Assembly: GCA_020746105.1 (NCBI GenBank)
Contig: CM036639.1
Span: 6,835,501-6,899,500 of the forward strand
From: Trogon surrucura
Taxonomy: Eukaryota; Chordata; Aves; Trogoniformes; Trogonidae
Length of the DNA: 64,000 nucleotides
Reading direction: 5' to 3'
The notes beneath the pieces were generated by a model. It was not told the origin of the DNA. It worked only from the letters and a program-made list of their open reading frames with translations, and did no database searches. A program made the translations under genes and the position numbers. This document shows positions 1 to 9,652 of this stretch, one piece after another. The stretch's first letter is position 1. The number at the start of each line of letters is the position of its first letter.

Positions 1-1399
1 GCCCCTGATTTTAGCTGACAAAAATGAACTGTCATTAGGGGAACAAAGTTGTAAACGTGCTACTGTCACTGAGATCAGGAAGGAAACTCATTATCAATGG
101 GTTTAGCCTTAACGATCAGTCAGTACTTTGAATTTCAGGGCTTGGAACAACGGCCTCTACTCCCCTTTCCCAGTGGCACCAACTGCATTCACAGCATCTT
201 GACTCACAGCCCGTCTACAGGTGTTTAAAACAGAATATGCAGCTCTGGTGTCTGCTAGGAGATACACATTCTCATTCCCCAGCGTCAGTGTAACCAGGGG
301 CTCATCTGGGGTTGATTCCCCCACTACCCTTCACGCCTCATCTGGAGTGATTAATCCCACAGCCTGTTTGGCAATGACTCCACCAGCCCCAGTCCCCTTC
401 TCAGACATTTCCAGTGGCCTTTTCCCTGGCAGATAGCACAGAGGTCCCCATCCAGGGGCCAGAGCTGGAACCCACCTTTTCCAACCTCACCCGGACCCTC
501 CCTTTGTAAGCCCTCTCTATGTCTCCCACTCAATTAATACAGTTATCAATCTTTGCTGCGTTGTTTTTTTTTTGTTTGTTTCCTTTTTATTTATGTACTT
601 TCCAAGCTGCTCCCACCAATTTGTTAATGTTCCTGGAATCCTCCCCCTCTACTCTTTGGAGTTTCCTTGGATATCTGGAGTTGACTGCCCTACAGTTAAG
701 TAACTAACTGCAGGGCATCCCCTTCAGATCGGTTACTGGAAACAGAACTTTAACCATTACTGGTCTGTTGTTCTCCACCGCTTGCCAGACAGGGGCATTT
801 TCTGCATCTCCAGCTTCCATCCCTCTCCTGGTTCTTCCTGCTACACGACTAAATCCTACTTCTTTGTCAGAACTTGAATCATTTTAGCCTGCCCTCCCCA
901 GCCTCTCCTGCCTTGGTGACCCCTGCCTCCCTTGTCCTGGGGCTACCAATAATGCCACCTCCTCTTCCCCCACCCTCCCCTATTTAATACAAGGTTTTCC
1001 AGTACTGCACGCCAAACAACACCCCAGTGTTTTCTCAAACTGATCCTTTTCTAAAGCTAAAACCATAGGATCACTCGGCATCATCCCACAATCTTTTTGC
1101 CATTCCTGGTGATTTCACAATGAAAAGAACAAATCAACATAAGGGACTTCATCCCATTTCCCTTCCTGACAACAAAACGCTAATTGTCACAGAGTATTAT
1201 ACATTAAGGTATCATTCTTTGGCCACTTTTCCTGATCCTCCAAAATGTACATTGGCCAGCAATGATTACAGTATTCGATTATTTGGTTCCTGGTAAGGGG
1301 ATCACTTCCCAGAGCTTTCCAATATTTTAACATAGATCCCAGAGGTGACTTCTTGAAGACACCTCCCTCAAACTCCTTAGATGATTGACTAGACCCCAT
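1..1399 (-). pseudogene. Class I (gammaretrovirus-like) ERV gag-pro remnant
   Basis: Read on the minus strand, a matrix start lies at 1399 with an N-terminal MGSSQS, a likely myristoylation signal. The matrix frame is open to 1187. Frame-shifted stretches resembling the capsid C-terminal region follow (about 725-560), then an NC zinc knuckle at about 440-402 (CAICQGKGHWKC, the last Cys two residues early) and a protease-like stretch near 267-231 whose active-site triplet reads DTR rather than DTG. The order MA-CA-NC-PR with one knuckle fits class I ERVs. Several frameshifts and stops make it non-coding. The element runs off the left edge, so pol and the 3' LTR are not visible. The inverted partner starts at 63644. 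Confidence 0.75.
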
Positions 1400-1837
1400 A
1401 TTTAAAACCAAGTAAACAATACATAACAAAACACATAAAAACACATAACAAAGAAACCCATGCAAATTCCAGTTACAAGTATGACAGTAAAGAATAACAA
1501 TAAACAGTAAACAATAAACACATGACAATAACCTCTACCCTGGCTGCCTCTACAGCTGTCCTTGTAATAGGACACAAACAAGCCTCTATTCTCCATCCAG
1601 ACTCCTTATATTCTTAATAACCTCATCCTGCATGTAGGCACAACTGAACTAATTGTATTTGTTCCAGAGAGACATTAAGTATTTTAACGGGTGTGGAAAA
1701 GAACTTCTGATAGCCATGATGAAACTTTTTACTGATTGTGACTGTTATCGCACACCCACGTGCCTCAGCTGCAAAGACACCCACTCTTCGTTTCATAACC
1801 CCTTCCTAGATCGCATTTCCTCCCCTGAATGGGACAA

Positions 1838-2008
1838 TGTATCATCAGGAGGTTAAAACTGCCCTGTCTCACGATGGTCTAATCCCAGCTCATGTTCCCT
1901 ATTAGTGGGTGAGCAATCCAAGGCTTGGTAAATTCTGCTTCGCAATGATAGGAGGAGCCCACAATGAAGGATCAAAAAGCAATGTTGCTATGAGCACTTG
2001 GCCGCCAC
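1838..2008 (-). pseudogene. 28S rRNA fragment (domain V/VI), left copy
   Basis: The reverse complement follows vertebrate 28S rRNA from the GTGGCGGCCAAG segment through CTTTTTGATCCTTCG, CACCCACTAATAGGGAAC and CGTGAGACAGG to TGATGAT, with scattered substitutions (roughly 85% identity, judged from memory of the 28S sequence). It is a fragment of about 171 bp, not an rRNA gene. Weaker similarity may continue downstream on the minus strand. It lies between the gag start at 1399 and the antisense gag piece at 2192. The same fragment is in the right arm. Confidence 0.75.
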
Positions 2009-2191
2009 ATCCAGAATGAACTTGCCGGTTCTCAGTCAGTCCCTACAGCATTGTCACAATTCCAGGCCAGCTTGGGCTCTATAAATCACTTCCTATCTTC
2101 ATACACGTGTTTCTGACGGCTATAAATCTGTCCGAACTATTACAGGTCAGACAAGGAAAAGAACTTCCATGAGGGATAAATATCTGCAACC

Positions 2192-2360
2192 TGGAGGAAT
2201 AAAAATTTGGATCCTGAGAGGAAAGGGGATGCTCTGCAGTTAATGACTTTATTTATAGGGCAGGCAACTGAGAATATCCAAAAGAAACTCCAAAGAATGG
2301 AGAGGGAGGAGTCCAGGAACCTTAACAAAGTGGTGGAAGCAGCTTGGAAAGCATATAGTA
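2192..2360 (+). pseudogene. gag capsid C-terminal fragment, plus strand, left copy
   Basis: Translation on the plus strand gives an open stretch with GDALQLMTLFIGQATENIQ followed by a KLQRMEREESRNLNKVVEAA segment, which resembles the end of a gammaretroviral capsid. The same region occurs in sense inside the neighbouring minus-strand ERV at about 725-560, so two related gag pieces face each other. An A-rich run follows at about 2360-2390. Confidence 0.6.
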
Positions 2361-2399
2361 AAAAAAAATAATTAAAAAAAAAACAAACAAGAAAGAAGG

Positions 2400-3219
2400 T
2401 GTCACAAGCTGGTTCAGAACCGGTGCAAAATGTTCTGCTTGTATACCTGGGAACAGAATGAAGGCTCAAAACAGAGTCAAGTGCCCAAGAGCTTTATTTG
2501 TCTAACAACTAGTGCATGAGTGTGAAAAGGGAGGAAAAGAGAGAGGGAGGGAGAAAGAGAGAGAGGGAAAGCAACAGGAGAACTTACCAGCACGAAGCTG
2601 AGAGGCTCTGACTGTCCAGTTCGTCCACGGAGCGATGAGGATGGAAGAGCTGAGGGTGAGCCGGAGGGGAGTCCGAACGGAGGGAACAGAGGTGAACAGG
2701 CTGACCCAAGGAAGGACCAGTGACTAGTAGATCACGTTTTCCACTTTTTATCATACCACCTTATCACATATTTTGCATATTCCAAGAGCTTAATTGCTTA
2801 ACTCCGCCTCTCACCATCAGTGGTTCGCATGCTCAACACCATCACTGTGGGGTCTCGATAAGTAGATCGCAGGTCTGGGTGCATGCGTGGAGGCTAGGTT
2901 AGTTTCTCGGAATTCGCTTAGTTTCTTGTAATTTGTTCTCTCCACAACAACAGGAAACCTCCAGTCTGGGAGGCACTTCCGTTCTGGCGGCCGTGGTGTG
3001 TTTACTGGTTTCACTTCAGCAAGATCGAGGCAAAAGACTGACACAGCCTCTTACAGAAGGGGACGTGGAGAGGGGTCACAGTGGGAGGGGCCGGATGATG
3101 GAAGCAAAACAGTCCCAATCTTGCTTTGTGTGCTGGTGTTCGCTGTTTTAAAATACATGCTTAAATTAATGGAGGACAATAACCATGGGGCCAAATTCCG
3201 AGTTCTTTTGCTTCTTACA
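2400..3219 (-). repeat. LTR-like block (about 820 bp), left copy
   Basis: In minus orientation the block starts TGTAAGAAGC at 3219 and ends TTGTGACA at 2400. It contains a pyrimidine-rich stretch, a GTAAGT splice-donor-like site and an AATAAA signal about 90 bp before the end, as expected for U3-R-U5. No conventional primer-binding site follows the end, so its pairing with the minus-strand ERV is unproven. The right copy (53181-62643) is split by two CR1 insertions and thereby supports the limits. Confidence 0.55.
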
Positions 3220-3898
3220 TCTTTTTTTACCTTGGTATGAGCGTGTAATTCACAACATTGTATGTCATCTCTAAATTTGACCTGAAGTTTCTGATCCCAT
3301 AGCGAATAACATGAAAGGATTAAATTACAGAAAGTATCGTCCATCACAGTTACCGTATGTGGTTTGCCAGAGCTAAGTGATCAAGGAAACTCTTGAGCAT
3401 GTCTAAACATGTGGGTAAGGTTTATAGTGCTGCAAGGTCTCTGTGATACATGACATATTTAGCCAGGTTATTACCTTCAGCGCCTCCTAAGGCAGCTTGG
3501 TTTGCATCTACTTCTTGACATTCATCCTGACCTTAAGGTATAAGGAGGCTGCGGCGACTGCGTCTTTCACAGCTGGAGAGCACGGCAGCATTGCCAGAGC
3601 TTCAAAGGATTCATTACTGAGTCGTTCACCAAGAAGCTCCCTTTGAGAGGAACAGAGGCTCCGCTTCTTGGGAACACATCGAAAAGGAACAACGTGTTAG
3701 GTCAGCCATTTTAATTCAAGGTAATAACAGTAATGCCACTCATGTAAAATAGAAGAAATATTCTATGAAGTCAGTGACTTTTGAGCATTTTGCTCTGCTT
3801 TTAAAGCTAATACAAAGAATGCAATTAAAGAATTAATTTTGCAGACACTTTCAGCATACTGGAAGAAATAATGAGGGACCGTAAATTGTTTCTCTCTC
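3220..3898. other. Unrecognised segment shared by both outer arms
   Basis: No gene or known repeat was recognised here. The sequence is matched in inverted orientation at about 52520-53180, so it belongs to the duplicated unit. Short open frames on the minus strand are broken by stops in both copies. Confidence 0.5.
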
Positions 3899-4722
3899 TG
3901 TCCTGGGTTTAGCTAAAAACCCAGTCCTGTTTAGTGATGTTTACTTTACAGTTTAGTGTCTTCTAAAAGGCTGCACGTTCTGAAGTCAGCAGCATGTTTC
4001 TGCAGACAGTGTGTGTTACTGGCAGGGATAACACCTGATGGTTAGAGTTACTGCCTGGGACTGGGATGCAGAAAGGCTCTTGCTTATACTCATTCCTATA
4101 GTGCCCAAGGCCACTGCTGGCTCTTGTGTGCCACGCTGGGGGTGCCGGGTAGTAAGATGGGTCACAAGGAAGTAAAAGGTGGCACCTCCGGGGGGTAATA
4201 GACAGGACAGGTGACCAACGAGAGTATTCCATTCCATATACATCATATCTAGTATAAACTGAGTGATCACAAGAGTTTTGCCCTTTTCTCCCTTTTTCGC
4301 CTTTTCCGCCTCTTTCACCCTTTTCTCTGCAATGGCTGGTGCCCAGAGAGGACTCCATCTGACCTCCTGCTTTTGATCCAGATCCTGAGTTCCCGAATCC
4401 AGCTCCCTGTATCCAGCTCCTGCTGTCGCTGAGCCTGCGGCTTCCCCAGTGCCTCCTGCTCTGCAGCACCAGTGGGGATCGATATCGGGGGAGGGAGTTT
4501 GGTTTGATATCAGGCTACTATCTAGAGTTGTATATAGTTCTTTACTTTTATTTTTTCGCCATTATTTCCATTATTTTCATTAAAGCTGATCTAGTTGTTT
4601 TTTTTCCCTAACCCGTAAGTCTCTCTGCCTCATTCCCTTTTCTCTTCCCATTTGGGGGAGGGAAGAGGGGGTTAGAGAGCATCTGTCCATGTTAGTGGCC
4701 GGCTCAGCCTTATCCCGCGACA
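3899..4722 (-). mobile_element. Solo LTR (824 bp) absent from the right arm
   Basis: In minus orientation it begins TGTCGCGGGATAAGG and ends AGCTAAACCCAGGACA, with TGTC/GACA ends. It is related to the LTR at 38090-38815 and to the fragment at 14880-15088. The flanks are CT-rich (TCTCTCTC before, CTCTCTC after), consistent with a roughly 5-bp target duplication that cannot be placed exactly. The right arm lacks the block at the matching point (near 52501), giving an empty site. The minus-strand ORF inside the LTR is not taken as a gene. Confidence 0.8.
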
Positions 4723-4951
4723 CTCTCTCAGACTCGATGTGCACCACGGCACCAGGAAGAGTCATCTTGCAGAGATGGGTGAGTCACTGACTGAAAAGAA
4801 AAATGAGGACCTGTCAGACTGAAGTATGGACCCAGCGAACCTACCTATAACATCTGAAATTGCCCATTTAGAGCCAGACTAACCATGGTGCCCTCCTTTT
4901 ATCAGCAGAGGAGAGGATGGGCAATGAGAGAGGTTGTTGCAGACCATCCGA

Positions 4952-5363
4952 TGTGGATCACCTGCATTTTACAGCTAGCCATTCTGGGAGCACTGTGTTT
5001 CAAAATTAAGAGACTCGTCCTTGATCTCTTTTCTAAACAAGTCCATAACTCTTGCTTGTTAATAATGGAAAGAGACCGTGACCAGCCGAGTACAGCTGGT
5101 GTTGAGAGTTTGCTCATGAGAATGGACAGATAAGACGCTTCTTGTACACAAGACGTGCGTGGGAGTGAATGGGAGAGTGTGATCAAAACAGACCTGGGAA
5201 CGTCTGTTCTCCCTGTGTGATAAGAGAGTGATTCAAGGAGCTGATAACAACCCTGGCTGCATAGTCTGGTCTCCTGCTTGTAACCCATAAATACTGTTTC
5301 TTGCTAATAAACTTTGTCTTAGCTTCTCTCGAGAGCTGAGTCTGTGCCTTTCAGCCCGCTGCA
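4952..5363 (+). repeat. 5' LTR of the left ERVK-like provirus
   Basis: It starts TGTGGATCACC and ends CCGCTGCA (TG...CA). A TATA-like ATAAATAC and an AATAAA signal (in GCTAATAAACTT) lie in the last third, marking the U3/R region. It is about 2% different (9 of 412 by hand) from the inverted copy at 51871-52282. Confidence 0.88.
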
Positions 5364-5365
5364 AA

Positions 5366-5383
5366 TTGCGCCCAACGTGAGGA
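5366..5383 (+). other. Primer-binding site, tRNA-Lys(1,2) type
   Basis: TTGCGCCCAACGTGAGGA lies two bases after the 5' LTR. It differs at three positions from the lysine-1,2 type site TGGCGCCCAACGTGGGGC used by several betaretroviruses. The right copy (51851-51868) reads TTGTGCCCAACGTGAGGA. Confidence 0.75.
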
Positions 5384-5611
5384 TCAACAAATAAATGACT
5401 CAGCCGAAAACGGCTCCTGAATGGGGACCCGACAAACTATTCCACAGCAAACAGCACCCAAACAGGGACCTGGTAAACTATGACACCCGAACAGGGATTC
5501 AACAAATAAACTCCTCCAGCGGTGGCTCTGTAGTCGAACATCCTAACACAGGAAACAGACGGTGTGCACACCTTTTCCAGGGGCCTGGGGAATCCTCGCG
5601 ACACAGTAGTT

Positions 5612-5890
5612 GTGGGGCAGTCTAGCTCCAAAGAGCACAAGCTCTATGCAGAAGTATTACAGCGTCTATTACGCGAACAGGGATTTAAAGTACCGACTTC
5701 TTGGGTACTGCAATTGCAGTAAACGGGTTAAGGAATATTGTAACTGGTTTCCTAATTCAGGCTCTGATGATACAAAATTGTGGGCAAAGGTTGGTGAGGA
5801 GTTACAGACTGAGAAAGATTTACAGTTTAAGGTACCAGATGAGTTAGTTGTTACGTGTCAGACAGTTTACACTGCTTTGACCTGATTACA
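5612..5890 (+). pseudogene. gag matrix remnant, left ERVK-like provirus
   Basis: The first frame begins VGQSSSKEHKLYAE, where a GTG stands in the place expected for the gag ATG; after a frameshift near 5720 another frame continues with VKEYCNWFPNSGSDDTKLW and a GEELQ segment. The layout resembles a betaretroviral matrix domain. Both outer-arm copies have the GTG, so the start was lost before the duplication. Confidence 0.6.
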
Positions 5891-6026
5891 GCCTGCCGAG
5901 GAACTCCTGCAAGCAGCAGGAACACCTGCTGCTGAACCCCTAATTTGCATCAATCAGGGCACGGCAGAGCGTGTTTGTGATAAAGTGTCCATGGATCCAT
6001 GGGATCCTGATACTATTGATCCTGAA

Positions 6027-6580
6027 GCCGTGGAACTGGAGCCATGGTTATAGCCAGAACTGTAGTTTTAATTGGTATGTAAAAGACTCAGTATGCTGGG
6101 GCCAACAGAATCAGTGGGACAATGGAGGTGTGAGATAGGCATTCCACAAGGGGAGCTTTTCCTGGAACTTTTCCTCAAGGACAGGATGCTCTTATCTTCA
6201 ATCAGTGGGACAATGGAGGTGTGAACCAGCCTAGGTCAGCCTTGGAGTCTCTTAACAAAGATAAGGAGTTAACTGAATGGAGCTCATCAACAGGACACCT
6301 CGATGAAGACTACCATGATGAAGTAAGACTACCACCAGAGACCCTGATGACCACCAAAAGACTGTATTATGCATGTGGGAGTGGGCGGCAACATGTTAAT
6401 GAGTTCTCAGAAATTGCATGAATATGTAAGTCTAAACTGCATAAAAGCTGTACCTTCGGCCTTTCTCAGGGCACACACTAGCCGGAGCTATCCTCTGTGT
6501 GCCCTGCGCAGCAATAAAGAATACCTGCTTAATAGACATCAAGGCTATTAAGTTCTGATTTCAGCTTTTCACGGCATCAG
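6027..6580 (+). repeat. 554-bp segment inserted in the left provirus, with an LTR end
   Basis: The right provirus copy runs straight through this point, while the left has 554 extra bases bracketed by TCCTGAA (6020-6026 and 6581-6587). Its last 200 bp match the LTR at 35200-35624: an AATAAAGAATACCTG polyadenylation region, then CAGCTTTTCA and GGCATCA. It also holds a 25-bp direct repeat at 6109-6133 and 6200-6224. The start is not a clean LTR edge. Confidence 0.65.
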
Positions 6581-6629
6581 TCCTGAAAAGGAGTCAGACT
6601 TACATCCATCTATAAAGTCTATTAAAACT

Positions 6630-7679
6630 ATGGCAGCGGAATCTCCAACAGCAGAACAAATTCTGAAAAATAAATCACGGCCGCCCTCTCCTATCAGTAT
6701 TTCAAATCCACCTGCAACAATTGCTGCACAGGCACCACCAAACGCAGGGGCAGAGCCATTCTTAAAAGACTTTTTAGAGCGTCCATTGATGTCTGTGTCG
6801 GCACCTTCCTATAAACCTGTTGTTGAGAAAATACAGGAGGGAGCTATTAAGAAAGGCGATTTCACTATGTGGGTGGCATGTCCTGTGCTGTATCAGCCAA
6901 ACCGACCTCCCGAATATCAGCAATTCAGGAATGAGATTGTTAAAGAAGTATGGAAGGCCATAGGACAATATGGGCTGCAGAATAATTATACCAGGGATTT
7001 GTTGCAAACAGTTGGAGAATCTCACTCTATGACACCGTATGACCGGAAATCTCTGATGAGATTGGTTCTGAGTGCAGCACAATGTACCGCTTGGTGGGTA
7101 GAGTATGGGGAACTTGCCACAGTTCAGACTATGGATAATACTGCGAGTTTAACCCCAGGTGATATGGCAGAATATATGGGAGAAGGACAATATGCCACGC
7201 CGCAAGCTCAAGCAAATCTATCACAACTGATCTTACAACAAGTAACTACATCAGCGGTGAAAAGTTTGAGGCATGTCCCTGAAGTAGGGATATGGCAATT
7301 ACCTTTTGCAGAGATATGGCAGGGTCTGCAAGAACCTTATGTTACGTTTATCGATAGATTGCAAACTGCTTTAACTCACCAGACAGACAATGAGGAAGCG
7401 CTACAGACACCTTTAACGCAATTAGTACATGAAAATGTTAATGCTGACTGCCAACGTGCTATTATGCCATTACGAGACTCTGCAAAGAGCACAGCTGAAT
7501 TCATACAACAGGGTCTGTCACAGCACAGCTGGCAGCGCAGGGCTGGATCTGGCCTCGCCACCGGCCCAGACCCCTCCTGCTGCCTCAGAGCAGGACGCTG
7601 CCTGGGGAGTGCTGAGACAGCCAAAGCAGAAGTCTGGCAGGTCGCCCGAAATAGCAGCAGCTGTAACCCCTTATCATGA
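6630..7679 (+). pseudogene. gag capsid ORF, left ERVK-like provirus (frameshifted)
   Basis: The frame starts at ATG 6630 (MAAESPTAEQ) and keeps the capsid to about residue 296. A capsid core is visible, with a major-homology-region motif around residues 228-244 (QGLQEPYVTFIDRL), as in class II ERVs. Compared with the right copy about 107 bp are missing near 7517-7533, which shifts the frame; the last 50 or so residues are an unrelated reading. Role if functional: virion capsid. The matrix part upstream is broken, so the ATG is an internal start. Confidence 0.75.
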
Positions 7680-8007
7680 GGAGGACGAACACCCTTCTGT
7701 TGCTTTAACTATACAGTGGCAACCCGGAGGAACTTCACCTGTGTTAGCTCTGGTGGATGCTGGAGCTGAGGTGGCTCTGTTACAGAGTAACACTAATAAC
7801 AAACAAGTTACATCACAGATTTGTGGAATGAGGGGAAATCCAACTTCTGCTCTTCAAATTAAGGTTACCTTAACAACAAAAAATGCCATGCCATTTACTG
7901 TGACAGTGCTAATTGCCCCAACTAAAGAATATCATTTGAGTATTGATGTGCAGCCAGGACAGATACTTGAAACCTTAAATAGTTGCTTTTGCTTTGGAGC
8001 TTCATAA
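7534..8007 (+). pseudogene. dUTPase/protease remnant, left ERVK-like provirus
   Basis: The frame carries AGSAGLDLASPP, resembling the first motif of a retroviral dUTPase, then a protease-like stretch with LALVDAGAEVALL (7756-7767 encode DAGA where proteases have DTGA or DSGA). In the right copy this is in frame with the capsid. The Thr/Ser of the catalytic triad motif is replaced by Ala, so activity is doubtful. Confidence 0.65.
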
Positions 8008-8064
8008 GCAGGATTCGCAAACGAACCTGTAACTGTTTTGAGTGGATTTCCACAGTAGGATCCT

Positions 8065-8190
8065 GGTATATGGCATACTGCCTGTGCCTGATAAGGTCAT
8101 AACTGTAAAACGGTATCATATTCCAGGGGGTTAGAAGGAAATTATTCAAACCGTTCAAGTACTTCAACAAGTGGGAATAATGTGGCAATA
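8065..8190 (+). pseudogene. Trace of reverse transcriptase N-terminus
   Basis: One frame reads DKVITVKRYHIPGG, a stop, then KEIIQTVQVLQQVGIM, which resembles the start of a retroviral RT domain. Stops precede and follow. The rest of pol is absent. The right copy carries it at about 48310-48430. Confidence 0.4.
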
Positions 8191-8329
8191 TATATAAAAG
8201 TATCCCTTTAAAGTAAGGTACATCTCACCTCATCAAAAAGATGAGTCATTTGAATCCCTGAGAATGCTGTATGGTTCTATATGCCAACATCGTTGCTTAT
8301 TTTACACCCTCTATTAATATCAGATTCTT

Positions 8330-9210
8330 GAGTTTTTGTGTTCCAGGTTTCTTCGACGCGTATCTGTGCTCCGTCCAGAGGAAACAGCATCGGAACAGCA
8401 TTGCTGGTGTCATGAACCAGCTTGCAGTTCAACCCAAAAAAGCTTGAGCCACACTTCCGTCATCTATACGGGACATCTGTTGCCTCCACAAAACTGATGA
8501 ATCAGTCTGGCCGAAGAATGATGTTCAACATCTTCAGGACTTGATGCATCAAATCATACCTGATTGACATCTTGGCTGCATCCCCTGAGAGAGGACACTT
8601 GATTTAAAACATTATTGTTGAACTCTTTTTGCTTTTCTCTATATATATTTTTCATGTGCCATTGTAGATTTCTTTCTAATACACCCTGCAAGCCTAAGCA
8701 GATACCTGCAATTTCACCAGCGAATGCAGTTGCTCGAGCAAGGGGGTGGAATATAGAGGTGCAGCGGAAGATTGGCGAGGAGGACTGTAGGTACGCTCAA
8801 GCCACTTGCACCTGAGGTGTCAGAAAACACAGACATCTCACTGGATCACTGCTCGGCCTTGGGTGCTCGACCAGCAGCACAGCCACACTGAGATAACAGA
8901 GGCCTGGGATTGATGCAGGGGCATCTCTCACATTCCTGCCCAGCAGAGCAGTGAATGCGAGTCCTGGGAACTCAGGCAGAGCAGCAAGTAAAACGTGACA
9001 ACACAGTGGGATAAATACTACATGCTTTTTAGCAAGGATATGACCTGGTTAAACCTCAAAACGTGGTTTTCTGTGTTAAACTTCTGTTTAATAGAACTTG
9101 TGGGAGTGTTTTTTTCTGTTCTTTTTCATTATAGTTAACAATCTCACCTGAAGTGCTACCTGAGGAGTCCAAAGAACCAAAAGTACATCTCATGACTTTG
9201 ATGGTGGTCC
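8330..9210 (+). other. 3' internal region of the left provirus, unassigned
   Basis: No intact reading frame is seen. A hydrophobic stretch near 8610-8680 could be the end of an env transmembrane protein, but this is a guess. Similarity to the right arm stops at about 8926, so 8927-9210 has no partner in the window. Confidence 0.35.
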
Positions 9211-9231
9211 AAAAAAACAAAAAAGAGGGAA
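9211..9231 (+). other. Polypurine tract
   Basis: An A/G-rich run (AAAAAAACAAAAAAGAGGGAA, one C) directly precedes the 3' LTR at 9233, the usual position for the plus-strand primer in retroviral reverse transcription. Confidence 0.75.
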
Positions 9232-9232
9232 A

Positions 9233-9652
9233 TGTGGATACCCTACATTTTACAGCTGGCTGTGTTGGCAGCACCGTATTGCAAAATTAAGAGACTCGTC
9301 CTTGAGCTCTTTCCTAAATAAGTCCATAACTCTTGCCTGTTTATAAAGAAAAGGGACCGTGACCAGCCGAGTACAGCTGGTCTTGAGAGTTTGCTCATGA
9401 AAATGAACAGATAAGAGGCCTCTTGTACACAAGATGTGCATGGGAGTGAATGGGAGAGTGTGATCAAAACAGACCTGGGAACGTCTGTTCTCCCTGTGTG
9501 ATAAGAGAGTGACTGAAGGATTACATGAGCTACTAAGAGCCCTGGCTGCATAGTCTGGTCTCCTGTTTGTAACCCACAAATACTGCTTCTTGCTAATAAA
9601 CTTTGTCTTAGCTCCTCTCAAGAGCTGAGTCCGTGCCTTTCAGCCTGCCGCA
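9233..9652 (+). repeat. 3' LTR of the left ERVK-like provirus
   Basis: It starts TGTGGATACCC and ends CTGCCGCA. It contains an 8-bp insertion relative to the 5' LTR (GGATTACATGAG region). There is no counterpart in the right arm, because the duplicated segment ends inside the provirus. Confidence 0.85.

Larger units (their letters stand above)
4952..9652 (+). mobile_element. ERVK-like (betaretrovirus-related) provirus, left copy
   Basis: Two LTRs (4952-5363 and 9233-9652) flank 3.9 kb of internal sequence. Six-base flanks ATCCGA (4946-4951) and ATCCTA (9653-9658) are a target duplication with one change. The internal part holds a lysine-type primer-binding site, a decayed matrix region, a capsid ORF with the major homology region, a dUTPase/protease remnant, a trace of reverse transcriptase and a polypurine tract. 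Most of pol and env is gone, so it cannot be autonomous. By hand count the two LTRs differ at about 41 positions plus an 8-bp indel (about 10%). Confidence 0.88.

Noticed and set aside
3963-4469. 168-codon minus-strand ORF
   Set aside because: It lies wholly within an 824-bp LTR and has no recognisable domain; the related LTR at 38090-38815 does not keep it.
6221-6551. Two small ORFs between matrix and capsid of the left provirus
   Set aside because: They lie in the extra 554-bp segment and are not conserved in the related LTR at 35.2-35.6 kb.
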